64,000 nucleotides of DNA from Bugulina stolonifera (Eukaryota > Bryozoa > Gymnolaemata > Cheilostomatida > Bugulidae). This document shows, one piece after another, positions 22,316-33,529 of this stretch; within the stretch, counting starts at the first letter, position 1; every line of letters starts with the position of its first letter. The notes under the pieces were generated by a model that was given only the letters and a program-made list of their open reading frames with translations, was not told the DNA's origin and did not search any database. The stretch is taken from positions 620,001-684,000 of the forward strand of contig OW285189.1 of NCBI GenBank assembly GCA_935421135.1. Reading direction: 5' to 3'. The position numbers were made by a program, and so were the translations under genes.

Positions 22316-25300
22316 ATGTTCTCTGGAGAAAACCAAATGATCGCCCCAACCTTTGCTGGATTGGATTCGTTATCTACGAGTAAGTAAAATTATTCTTTAC
22401 TACTAAAGAATGAATAAAAAAATAATATTGACAACTTGACAATACTTAAGCACCATGCAGCACTAGTAAAAAGTATTACCTACATTTTTTTTAGAGTTGC
22501 ACTGAGTCTCAAAACAGACTTTATGGTGTGCTTGCATGAACTAAACAGCGTTCGTTAAAAATTTAGCAATTCCGATGTTTAATATTTCCTATGTTTAGTA
22601 TATAATCTCAAACTAAGTGTATACATGTACACGTATGTGAGCTATGTTTGAATTGCTGAATTCATTCTTTTTAAGCTGAACAACAATGCGAAGATGTGAA
22701 CATATATGGCGTGTTTGAGGAGAAAGGGGGATGTGTCTATCGAAGGGCTGTTAAAAAAATGAATGCAACAATCAACATCTTGGGAGAAACAAAAGTTGAC
22801 TCTTCATGTTCTGAGGCCTCAAGAAAGATTGCGATAGAAATCATTTATCGAGGACAAAAAACGTAAGTTACATAATTAGAAGTTAGTTGCCTTAATGACC
22901 AAGTCACATTAGCTGCTTAAGAAAGTAGTTAGTGACATAGCCAGTGTTTTTCATGAGAGCAAAATCACCAGTTGTGCCTTATATTGACGTGCTTTTTAGC
23001 TCTATTGTGGATTTACAGTATATCCAGGTAAATAATTTACACCTAGATTGTATATTTCCAAAATTGGCCATGGTCACGAATCACTGTAGATTAATCCAAA
23101 CTATTTATTCATGGCTAGCATAAGGATGTCTATCATTCTGGGCTTAACCTACATAGTTGTCCCAGAAAAATTTGTTATATGGTTTTGTTGATGCTTATAG
23201 GCCTACTTGTAATTGCCAAATAGTTTATATCAGTACAAGGTCAATAATTATTCCATATAAACAATTTGGCCCAACATATAGTAGCCTAACTGGTTTAATC
23301 CTCTTCAATGGCTAATCTAGTTTACATTTTTATGACTGTACATGCTGTTAAATACTTCAACAATATTGTAATGGTTTTTGGTTTCTGGTATGGTCGTCCC
23401 AAGACGACTCCCGGCCAAAAATGAAGTGCCTATGAGTGGTGCTAGGCCTTCTCATTACATGAATGATTGATCGGAGTCAGTTCTCAAAGAACTACTAAAG
23501 ACGACCCATGTGATCCCGAGTTATGCTTGTTTACTATACTGAGAAAGAGAGTGATCCGACCTAGTAGGCAGTTCGTGTTGCAAGGTCGAGGACCTTAACA
23601 ACTAGAATGACCTATCTACGAAGTGAAAGTCTCAGTATATAAGTATAGATTTGTCTTTATTGAGATCCAAGCAAGAACATGAACATAAAAACAGTGTACT
23701 TTATATAGGTTCTAGAATAGTATTTTACAATCAAAACAAGTCTGACCCAATGTCTATTAACAAGCATTAACTTTCTTGAAGGACACTAGGATACAAGTAA
23801 AAGCCAGACATATATGTCATGGAAAAGTACAGTAAACTGTACAATAACAATACCTAGCTAATTATAAACTCTTAGACTAACAGTCTAACAGGCTAACAGG
23901 CTTATGGCCTAATAATGGGAACCATATAAGAGTTAGAGTCCTGGTTTCTGCTGTTCCACCATAAGATTAGTGTTCCTGGGTGGTCGGGCCTCGGCCATCG
24001 GGTTCGGCCCTTAGGAGTTGTCCAGACCATTACAATATTTCAAATTTTGTTTCTACAAAGTTGTAACCTCTATTAATAGCAGCTTTTCGCTACTTTTCCC
24101 TAATTAACTCAGTAAATTTTGTACTACCTGTAACTGAATAACGTTTTATATTAAAATTAGGAGAACTATACTACCACTAGAAAGACTTTTGTCTCCAGCT
24201 ACTATAGGAAACTTTGTCCGAGAGGTGACAGGATCGCAAGTCTTAGTAGCATTTTCCAACATGTCAGAATTTACTCAGTATATACTGGCCAAACAGGACG
24301 ATGCAGGGGACAGCTGCAACTCAGCAATCACAGCAACCACATTCCTTGGAATTCAACCAGACGGAGCACTGATTCTTGGAGTCGATGTGAGTACAACTGA
24401 ACTTGTTTCCCAATTATACTCCAGATTTAAATGCATTACTACACTTGTTTTAATTTTGACGAGACAAAGAGATATGATCATATGATATGCTACTGTATAC
24501 TAAAATGCCATACAATCATTCTAGTTACACTGTTTCTTATTTGCTATTTGAAATTGGTGTCCTTGTTCTAACAGATTATAGTTCCATGAACTATTTAGAA
24601 GGTAAAACAGAGCATCTGGTGAAAAATGTGTATTTTATAATTTTTTAAGGCACAGATCTCAAAGGATGGAACAATGCTAATGGGGGAGAACAAGTACATC
24701 CTTCATCCCAATTGCTTCAAGTTTTCTATACCATCTCGACTTAATGAGCCAAGCAAGGAAAGGTTTAGGGAGTTTTTGGAAAGTCTGAAAGTTAGTTGGC
24801 AAAAATATTAAGCAACTGTTATCATGCTTTGCATGAGCAAATCAATGTACAGTCTAATATGCTGTTTTACTGTTTATGTAAAAACTTGGCAATTCTTTTT
24901 ATAGCTTGAGATTACTGATAGAGCTTTAATCAACATTTTATTTTCAGATCGCGTTCAAACACAACTATAGTGCAACTCTAGCTGCAATAGGTGGCTATTG
25001 TTATCTGACGAATTACAATAACGAAATACAAGCAGGAAAGAACTGCCCGACCCTTTTACTTTACAGCACAGAGGTGGACACCGGAAAGACGACGACTCTG
25101 GACCTGATAACTAGTTTATTTGGTCAGGTTAATAAACAGGTAAACGTAAATATTAACTATTTTCAAACCATCAGCATTTAGTAGTGTGGTAGGTCTTGAG
25201 GGCTACTTATGCTCTTAATCACCTCTGTTTTAAAATATTATCAGAATATATAAGTGTAATTGATATGGAGCGGCCGTGGCCTAGGGGTTAGAATGCTGAG

Positions 25301-28300
25301 CTTTCATGCTGAAGGTTCCAGGTTCGAATCTCAGTCACGGTGGTGTTAGGAAGAGCATCCAGCCACAATTTCTCCTATGCTTCATATAAAAGTCCTGCAA
25401 GCCAGCATTGCTTCAAGGCAACTCCTATACTCCTGCCAAAAAAGGCCATGTCATCTGAGCCTTTCTCACAGGGAGTTGGCCAGCACTGGCACTTGGAAGT
25501 GCAAGCTGCAAGGGGCTGGTCACACCGAGGGGTATATGCCAGTGAGTTTTATATAGTTGTAATCAATAGAAAATGGTTTATTACATAACTTGATTGGTGA
25601 TGAATTTTTGATTCATTTAATGTAATTTATTGACAGAAATGCAGTAAGGTGACCGAGGCCAAGTTCAAAATGGATGCACAAGACAGCACTTTCCCTCAAA
25701 TCTTGGACGACATTGAGATGACCAAAGAGTTAGAAACGAGAGTTGTAAACCTGTATACAGGTGCAGCTGAAAGGAATGCCGCAAAAGCTGAGGCATATGC
25801 TATCAGATCAGGCTTGGTGATTTCCTCAAACTTCACTTTCCGCGAAATTGAAAGGTATGAAATGTTTAAGTAATAAGGCTACTTCATAGCTGCTTCAATT
25901 GATCTTGAGTTAAAGTGTTCTTAGGTGGTTGCTATTGAACCGCTACAGGAAACCACCAAATAGTTAAGAAACTTGAACCGAGAAAGTCACATATGAAACA
26001 AACTTGAAACGGTCCGTTGCTTGTTAGCTACTTTTGCATCAATAGAACGATACTATGGAGGCGCATATTTAATGCCGAAGAGAGAAGACAGCTTTCTGAT
26101 TATGAAGTGGGGGGACGTTATTGCAGAGCGTCCTCCTGGCTAATTTTTATTAGGGACGCCGTCCCCCCACAATTTAAGGACTGTATATATCTGATCTTTT
26201 TAGTAAGATGCAAAATGCTACAGTACTACTTGAGATGTGAATCTTGTATTTATAGGGTAATTTCACTCTAATACCCAGGAAGAAGCAAATCGAGTGAACC
26301 TCACCAATTCTTATTTCATGCTGTTTACTGTTTACAGGGTAGCCACAAAGGTCCTTTCAGTAGGTTTCATGGGACCAAGCTTAAGTCTAAATGCAAGTAA
26401 CAGTCAACTGTTGGCCTTTAGAAGGCTTAAATCATTAGCTGAAGAAAGTCGAGGATTTGCTGCCTACCTCCTAGTGACGGCTTCTTCAAAATTCACTAGT
26501 GAGAATTCGGATAGCGTGATAAAGAGACAGCAGGACATGGTGGAGCAACTAAAGATCCACCCAAGAACTGCAAGAGGATACGCTTGCATGAGTTTCTTCA
26601 TCAATGAGGTAAAGTTTTTGCTTTCTCCATTAAACTTATTGTAAATAGGTGAAACACTAATTCACTGTTAAAAATACATTATATGTATAGAAAATGGCCA
26701 ATCTTCCTAACACTGCAGGAAAAGTTTGTCTAAATATTAAGATGAATGATATTATGTTGGTATTACACAACTACAACATTACACAGCAAACTATCTGTTT
26801 TTCTACTAATACTTGGCATGCTACTAATACTTCGCATGTAGAACAACTTGTACAATTTAAACATAAAATTCTACTAATGCTAGGTAGTTATTATGATAAC
26901 TCTTCTCCCAATCAGGATTTATCAGTTCATATCAGTGTGAGGCAAATGCATGTACATGTACATAAATAGCAGAAAAGTTATATTCATGGACTGCATCTAA
27001 TTAAATTCTATTTTAAACTACAAGTAGGCCTATGTAATATTTTTAAACATTTAGATTCTTCAAGCTAGCGGTGTTGGATCACTCACGTCTTCGGTTATAG
27101 ACGATATTTTTATGCCAATAAAGTCTATGCAGCCATCGCTGGTAGGCCAAACAGTGGCCAGAAAAGACCAGCAAGAAAAGTTGCTGACTGCTATTGCTGG
27201 TGAGGAAAAGGTAAAATACTACATCTAATTTTCCATTTTCATGCGCAAATTGTAGAAATTTAATTTAATAATAGACCCTTATATAGAAAGCATGACAATA
27301 AGAGCACAACGATTGGCAAGCTTTTGAGTTAACATGAAGTACAATGCGTGTGTACTTGTAGAAAGGATTGTATTTCCAAAAAGGAAGTCATAAAGGCGAA
27401 CCGAGCCTTTTTTTCTACGAAAAAGAAATGCCACCACACATTGAATGGCTCTACAGGGAATATAGAGGAGTTTGTGGTATGGAGAGTGTGAGGAGGCGAT
27501 TCTGTGATGGTAATATATAATATTGAATTTTTGTTGTGATAGCATTGCAATTCGAGATGTTTCGGCTTATAAAAAGGAAATTGGCTAGCTTCAACTGTAA
27601 ACAATCTTTGCAAGTTTGTTACACTTGTAAAAGGACAGAAGTATACTTTTCATTTAAGCATATCATGCCTTTCAGATAAAATCGCTTGTAATTCAAACCC
27701 TACGGGACCACCACAATTGGTTTCAATTAGGCCTGAATCTAGATTGTAAGATCAGTTCACTTAATTGAAACCATTTGTATAGTGCTCATCATGGACTAAA
27801 GCTAACGGTTTGAACTAACCAAGTTTTTGAATTATCCGAGGTTGAATTAAGCAGAATCTACTGTACTGTAGTTTAGTGGCTTGAGCTCCTTTACCCAATT
27901 GATCAAAGTTTATGCTGCAAAAAACCTACTCCAAAAAACAGGAAGGAAGTAGTCTAATTGTGGAAAAGTTTAAATCCTAAAAGTATACGTCTACATGTAA
28001 TCTATGATACAATGGCTGCTTTCTTAGCATGCTTTAAGTCAGATAATTTTTACAGTGGATGGCAAGCAGATCATGCGAAATTGCAGGCGGTGCGTTGATT
28101 ACACAGGTAAATATATTTCAACTACACTGATACAATTTTAGTGTGCAGTGAAACTATGCAGGGCCCACTACAATCATGATACATACATGTACACATGCGT
28201 ACGCACATACATACATACATGTTGTGAAGACGTAAATATATAGGTTTATTTTCAGAAAACATGTCCAGCCCACAAACCAGCACGGAGGAGACGCAGCAGC

Positions 28301-29093
28301 CGACTAGCGCCGAGGGGCAACCTACCAGCGTAGAAGAACAACCATCCAGAGTGGAGGAGCAACCAACCAGAGTAGAGGAGAAACTTACCAGAATGGAGGA
28401 GCACCCTCTTCAAACACATATTTTGACACAAACACCAACTCCGGAGAGCAATGACCAAGGTGTGTACATAACTATAGTGTTCCTATGCACGATGTATCAT
28501 GACATGCAGAAGTAATAAGGTAATAGAAAGAGATCCATTGAACAGGCCAATCAACACCATGACAGCACACAGTGTAGGGCCCGAATTCAAAGACCATCAA
28601 CCAAAATGCGAAACTAGCCACTTAAAAAGAGAAGTCAACTATAAGCCTTTGGCTACTTTTCTAAGGGCAATGTCGACGGGGGAAGATTTATTGATGTCGA
28701 AAATGTGTGTATACACATTATTGCATTTTGCACAAATACAATGAGCATCATCAACAAGATGACAAGCAGTGTCAAATTAATATAAGCCTATAAAATGTTG
28801 TGACCCCCACCATCCTGCATGACTATATCTCAAATTGCATTTCAGAAAATCGGTGGAGCAATACTGATGATGGCAACGATACTTTGACACCCCAGCCCAA
28901 ACAGAGGAAGTTGTATGAAGGTAAGCTTATGAATTTGATTGAAGGCAGCTATCAATTCTATCAACATCCAATCTGTGCAACACTCAACTAAGCTACATAT
29001 TGCAGTGATAAACATACAGTGTACATTCTACTTGTAGGGCCAACAACGAGGAGCTCCCGCAAAAAGCGTGACAAAGACTTGACAATAAGATGA
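22316..29093 (+). CDS. P-loop ATPase carried by the MULE, 662 residues, 13 exons, unknown function
   Basis: Exons: 22316-22379, 22676-22862, 24161-24386, 24650-24790, 24948-25139, 25637-25854, 26338-26608, 27055-27210, 27362-27509, 28056-28106, 28256-28459, 28846-28920, 29038-29093; phases join to 1,989 nt ending TGA. Walker A is STEVDTGKTTT (K253) with the first Gly replaced. Walker B is FPQILDDIE (D294/D295). A sensor-1-like Asn is N335 (GLVISSN). The spacing resembles SF3/DUF927-type or AAA+ ATPases. Residues 570-605 hold repeats of the type QPTRVEE. The C terminus has RSSRKKRDK, a likely nuclear signal. I infer a transposition partner, comparable in role to MuB, TnsC or IstB ATPases, but no homology to them is claimed. 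A helicase role is equally possible. Confidence 0.8.
23367..24034 (-). mobile_element. Solo LTR of Gypsy family B (copy B2), in ATPase intron 2
   Basis: TGTAATGG..CCATTACA, 668 bp, flanked by ATAT (23363-23366 and 24035-24038). Homologous along its length to B1 and B3, with the shared phrase CCTATGAGTGGTGCTAGG. Antisense to the ATPase gene. Exons 2 and 3 and their splice sites are untouched. Confidence 0.88.
25273..25546 (+). mobile_element. tRNA-derived SINE (copy 1), in ATPase intron 5
   Basis: Starts GCCGTGGCCTAGGGGTTAGA (box A) with GGTTCGAATC (box B) about 45 bases on, followed by a tRNA-unrelated body with GGAAGAGCATCCAGCCAC. It is clearly homologous to the copy at 53070-53355. The target duplication is not clear. 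Its body is transcribed by RNA polymerase III in live families. Confidence 0.85.
26107..26170. repeat. Short palindrome in ATPase intron 6
   Basis: GTGGGGGGACG (26107-26117) pairs with CGTCCCCCCAC (26160-26170), and GCGTCC pairs with GGACGC inside. Probably the collapsed ends of a small foldback element; no coding content. Confidence 0.6.
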
Positions 29094-29182
29094 TTTAACA
29101 ACTTATAATAATGAAACCAGAAGACTAAATGCAATATACTGGTTTTTATCAAAAAATTATGCTGTATTAAATGAACGCAAAC

Positions 29183-32152
29183 CATGTAAGCTGTGTAACT
29201 ACTGGCACTATAATAAAATCTGAACATATAGCCGTGTAAATAAATATAAATATGCAACCTTGTAACCACTGGCGTTGCAAATAAATATTAAATATGTAAC
29301 CTTGTAACTTCTGTAACCACTGGCGTTGTAAATAATTATAAACATGTAACCTTGTAACTTCTGTAACCACTGGCCTTGTAAATAAATATAGATATGTAAC
29401 CTTGTAACTTCTGTAACCACTGGCGTTGTAAATAATTATAAACATGTAACCTTGTAACTTCTGTAACCACTGGCGTTGTAAATAATTTTAAACATGTAAC
29501 CTTGTAACTTCTGTAACCACTGGCGTTGTAAATAAATATAAATATGTAACCTTGTAACTTCTGTAACCACTGGCCTTGTAAATAAATATAAATATGTAAC
29601 CTTGTAACTTCTGTAACCACTGGCCTTGTAAATAATTATAAACATGTAACCTTGTAACTTCTGTAACCACTGGCGTTGTAAATAAATATAGATATGTAAC
29701 CTTGTAACTTCTGCAACCACTGGCGTTGTAAATAATTATAAATATGTAACCTTGTAACTTCTGTAACCACTGGCGTTGTAAATAATTATAAACATGTAAC
29801 CTTGTAACTTCTGTAACCACTGGCCTTGTAAATAAATATGAATATGTAACCTTGTAACTTCTGTAACCACTGGCGTTGTAAATAAATATAAATATGTAAC
29901 CTTGTAACTTCTGTAACCACTGGCGTTGTAAATAAATATAAATATGTAACCTTGTAACTTCTGTAACCACTGGCCTTGTAAATAATTATAAACATGTAAC
30001 CTTGTAACTTGTGTAACCACTGGCCTTGTAAATAAATATAAATATGTAACCTTGTAACTTCTGTAACCACTGGCGTTGTAAATAATTATAAACATGTAAC
30101 CTTGTAACTTCTGTAACCACTGGCGTTGTAAATAAATATAAATATGTAACCTTGTAACTTCTGTAACCACTGGCCTTGTAAATAAATATAAATATGTAAC
30201 CTTGTAACTTCTGTAACCACTGGCGTTGTAAATAAATATAAATATGTAACCTTGTAACTTCTGTAACCACTGGCCTTGTAAATAAATATAAATATGTAAC
30301 CTTGTAACTTCTGTAACCACTGGCGTTGTAAATAATTATAAACATGTAACCTTGTAACTTCTGTAACCACTGGCGTTGTAAATAATTATAAACATGTAAC
30401 CTTGTAACTTCTGTAACCACTGGCGTTGTAAATAAATATAAATATGTAACCTTGTAACTTCTGTAACCACTGGCCTTGTAAATAAATATAAATATGTAAC
30501 CTTGTAACTTCTGTAACCACTGGCCTTGTAAATAATTATAAACATGTAACCTTGTAACTTCTGTAACCACTGGCGTTGTAAATAAATATAGATATGTAAC
30601 CTTGTAACTTCTGTAACCACTGGCGTTGTAAATAATTATAAACATGTAACCTTGTAACTTCTGTAACCACTGGCCTTGTAAATAAATATAAATATGTAAC
30701 CTTGTAACTTCTGTAACCACTGGCGTTGTAAATAATTATAAACATGTAACCTTGTAACTTCTGTAACCACTGGCGTTGTAAATAAATATAAATATGTAAC
30801 CTTGTAACTTCTGTAACCACTGGCCTTGTTAATAAATATAAATATGTAACCTTGTAACTTCTGTAACCACTGGCGTTGTAAATAATTATAAACATGTAAC
30901 CTTGTAACTTCTGTAACCACTGGCCTTGTAAATAAATATAAATATGTAACCTTGTAACTTCTGTAACCACTGGCGTTGTAAATAATTATAAACATGTAAC
31001 CTTGTAACTTCTGTAACCACTGGCCTTGTAAATAAATATAAATATGTAACCTTGTAACTTCTGTAACCACTGGCGTTGTAAATAATTATAAACATGTAAG
31101 CTTGTAACTTCTGTAACCACTGGCGTTGTAAATAAATATAAATATGTAACCTTGTAACTTCTGTAACCACTGGCCTTGTAAATAAATATAAATATGTAAC
31201 CTTGTAACTTCTGTAACCACTGGCGTTGTAAATAATTATAAACATGTAACCTTGTAACTTCTGTAACCACTGGCGTTGTAAATAAATATAAATATGTAAC
31301 CTTGTAACTTCTGTAACCACTGGCGTTGTAAATAATTATAAACATGTAACCTTGTAACTTCTGTAACCACTGGCGTTGTAAATAATTATAAACATGTAAC
31401 CTTGTAACTTCTGTAACCACTGGCCTTGTAAATAAATATAAATATGTAACCTTGTAACATCTGTAACCACTGGCCTTGTAAATAATTATAAACATGTAAC
31501 CTTGTAACTTCTGTAACCACTGGCCTTGTAAATAATTATAAACATGTAACCTTGTAACTTCTGTAACCACTGGCCTTGTAAATAAATATAAATATGTAAC
31601 CTTGTAACTTCTGTAACCACTGGCGTTGTAAATAATTATAAACATGTAATCTTGTAACTTCTGTAACCACTGGCGTTGTAAATAAATATAAATATGTAAC
31701 CTTGTAACTTCTGTAAACACTGGCGTTGTAAATAAATATAAATATGTAACCTTGTAACTTCTGTAACCACTGGCCTTGTAAATAATTATAAACATGTAAC
31801 CTTGTAACTTCTGTAACCACTGGCGTTGTAAATAAATATAGATATGTAACCTTGTAACTTCTGTAACCACTGGCCTTGTAAATAAATATAAATATGTAAC
31901 CTTGTAACTTCTGTAACCACTGGCGTTGTAAATAATTATAAACATGTAACCTTGTAACTTCTGTAACCACTGGCCTTGTAAATAAATATAAATATGTAAC
32001 CTTGTAACTTCTGTAACCACTGGCCTTGTAAATAAATATAAATATGTAACCCATGTAACTAACGTATGAATAAGTATATAATTATACTCTCTTGTAACCA
32101 TGTAACCAATAATAAATTGAGTTGCTGACGAGGGTAGGATATTGACTTGTGC
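29183..32152 (-). repeat. Right terminal inverted repeat: about 56 copies of the 50-bp unit
   Basis: The reverse complement of the left TIR. The same 50-bp unit runs from about 29250 to 32050, followed by the unique outer segment ending at 32152. The inner end (29183-29250) is degenerate and matches the inner end of the left TIR (ATTTAGATT- and TAGCTACACAGG-like stretches). The private variant TGTTTACAGA (complement at 31711-31720) is shared with the left array, in the same unit context. Confidence 0.95.
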
Positions 32153-32161
32153 TTGAGAATA
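32153..32161. other. Right 9-bp target-site duplication of the MULE
   Basis: TTGAGAATA, exact match to 9589-9597. Confidence 0.93.
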
Positions 32162-32204
32162 TCATGATTTCAGTAATGGATAAGAATACATGGGATAAAC
32201 TCAC

Positions 32205-32272
32205 CTATAGTACTCTAATTCATTGGAAAAGTCAGAAATATCAAAAAGTTGCCTCCTCAAATTTCCCTCCAT
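32205..32272 (-). CDS. Putative first exon of the gene interrupted by the MULE
   Basis: Minus strand: an ATG at 32272, MEGNLRRQLFDISDFSNELE and a few more residues, then a donor G|GTGAGT. A CCAAT element (GGCCAATC) lies some 35 bases upstream. The phase fits the exon at 9349-9064, placing the whole MULE in intron 1. The product is unidentified. Confidence 0.45.
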
Positions 32273-32280
32273 AGCTGCAG

Positions 32281-32938
32281 TATAGTCACATGGCATGTTG
32301 TTGATTGGCCAACCCATTGTTGTGTAGTAAGATATGATTGGCTCAGCAGTTAGGACATTAAGCACAATGAATCATCTCTGCTGGGTGAACAGTTAGGACA
32401 ATTGCACATGGATATTTTCAGTTCTAGCAGTCAGATCAATGTCTAACAAAGTTTGTTGGTTAGAGGAAATACAGAAACTCACCAAAATGCACTTATCTCA
32501 ATTTTGAAAAATTTGACAGTTAGGACAATTGCATACTGAGGCAGCGATATATGTATGCATGTATGTAATATGTATACAGAATATGTATGTACTATGTAAT
32601 ACAATGTATTATACTGTACATGTATACATAATATTTATAAACACAATTCTGTAACATGATAAGAATGGTGTTCACTTGTTCTTGCTCATTTCTATTGTTG
32701 GCGGTATTCTTATACATGTTATAAATACATGTACATGTTGCAACAGCTAGACGGTATTTTCATTGGTCATGACTCTATATTGAGAACATCCGCTACTAGT
32801 AGCAATTTTATGCAGTTATTCATTTACATTTTTAAAAAGACTACCTATAATAATTGTTTAACTTGCTAGTTGGCCAACCAACTATATCTTGTTTTATTCA
32901 GTGGCGTAAAAGCTACCAACCTTCTTGAGCATTTCTCA
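32281..32938. other. Gene-free AT-rich stretch with a thrice-repeated motif
   Basis: CAGTTAGGACA recurs at about 32348, 32391 and 32517, twice followed by ATTGCA. No coding frame supported. Confidence 0.5.
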
Positions 32939-33210
32939 CTAAACTTGGTGAACTGGAAGCCTGTTGTTGTGATCTTTTAGAACTCTCATTGAACTGAGTG
33001 TCCTGGAAGCAGGCCACTGCTGTACATGGCTAGGGGTCCTGGGTGGGGTGGATTTTCTCAGAGGTTCATGCTGACTGAATGCCCCAGTATTGGTTTCTAC
33101 AGTATTGTGTCTGGGTACTGATGATGGTGAGAATGACCTAGCAACTGGTGTACTACTCACTTTTCCTACTAATTTGTTAAATTTTGCCCATATTTCTTCT
33201 ACCTTGTCTT
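32939..33210 (-). CDS. Possible terminal exon of an unidentified gene
   Basis: After a good acceptor (TTTAACTTTACAG) an open frame reads EDKVEEIWAKFNKLVGK and then a Ser/Pro/Arg-rich tail to a stop at 32939. A further acceptor-led frame (MPSFSESAETSMDEEN) lies upstream at about 33529-33450, but I could not find a clean donor joining the two. I do not recognise either. Some or all may be noncoding. Confidence 0.3.
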
Positions 33211-33529
33211 CTGTAAAGTTAAAAATCATTATTTACATTGTAGATATGTTAATATACATGTAATTGACAGATTAATGCAACTACAGTACATCATTTGGCA
33301 CAATGTAGAGATATGCCTTGACCAGAAGCAGTACCAGAGTTACCAGTCATTCCAGCGGTGCCATCTAGCAATGTGTCACATAATATGGGAAAATTCTAGA
33401 AAAACATTTGTGGTAGATCCGCCACTATGGCCCTGTGATTCTACAAACATTGACTAGCTTCGGCGTCTGGTTTATTCTCTTCATCCATAGATGTTTCAGC
33501 TGACTCGCTGAAAGATGGCATTCTTGAGT

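Larger units (their letters stand above)
9598..32152. mobile_element. Complete 22.6-kb Mutator-like DNA transposon with satellite-array terminal inverted repeats
   Basis: The outer ends are inverted copies beginning GCACAAGTCAATATCC, followed on both sides by a unique stretch of about 100 bp and then by long 50-bp tandem arrays in opposite orientation. A perfect 9-bp direct repeat (TTGAGAATA) flanks the unit. Inside lie a transposase gene (minus, 21561-13659) and an ATPase gene (plus, 22316-29093), divergent from a shared 750-bp spacer. All exon phases close and no internal stop is seen, so the element looks coding-competent. Two solo LTRs and one SINE lie in introns. Foldback-type elements with repeat-built inverted ends are known elsewhere (Drosophila FB, Arabidopsis FARE); this gene content is not familiar to me. 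Confidence 0.9.

Noticed and set aside
25273..25350. A functional tRNA gene
   Set aside because: Box A and B are present, but the fold is not a good cloverleaf and the unit continues into a shared 286-bp SINE body.
28988..32101. Similar long minus-strand frames in the right array
   Set aside because: Same reason; it is the inverted copy of the left array.
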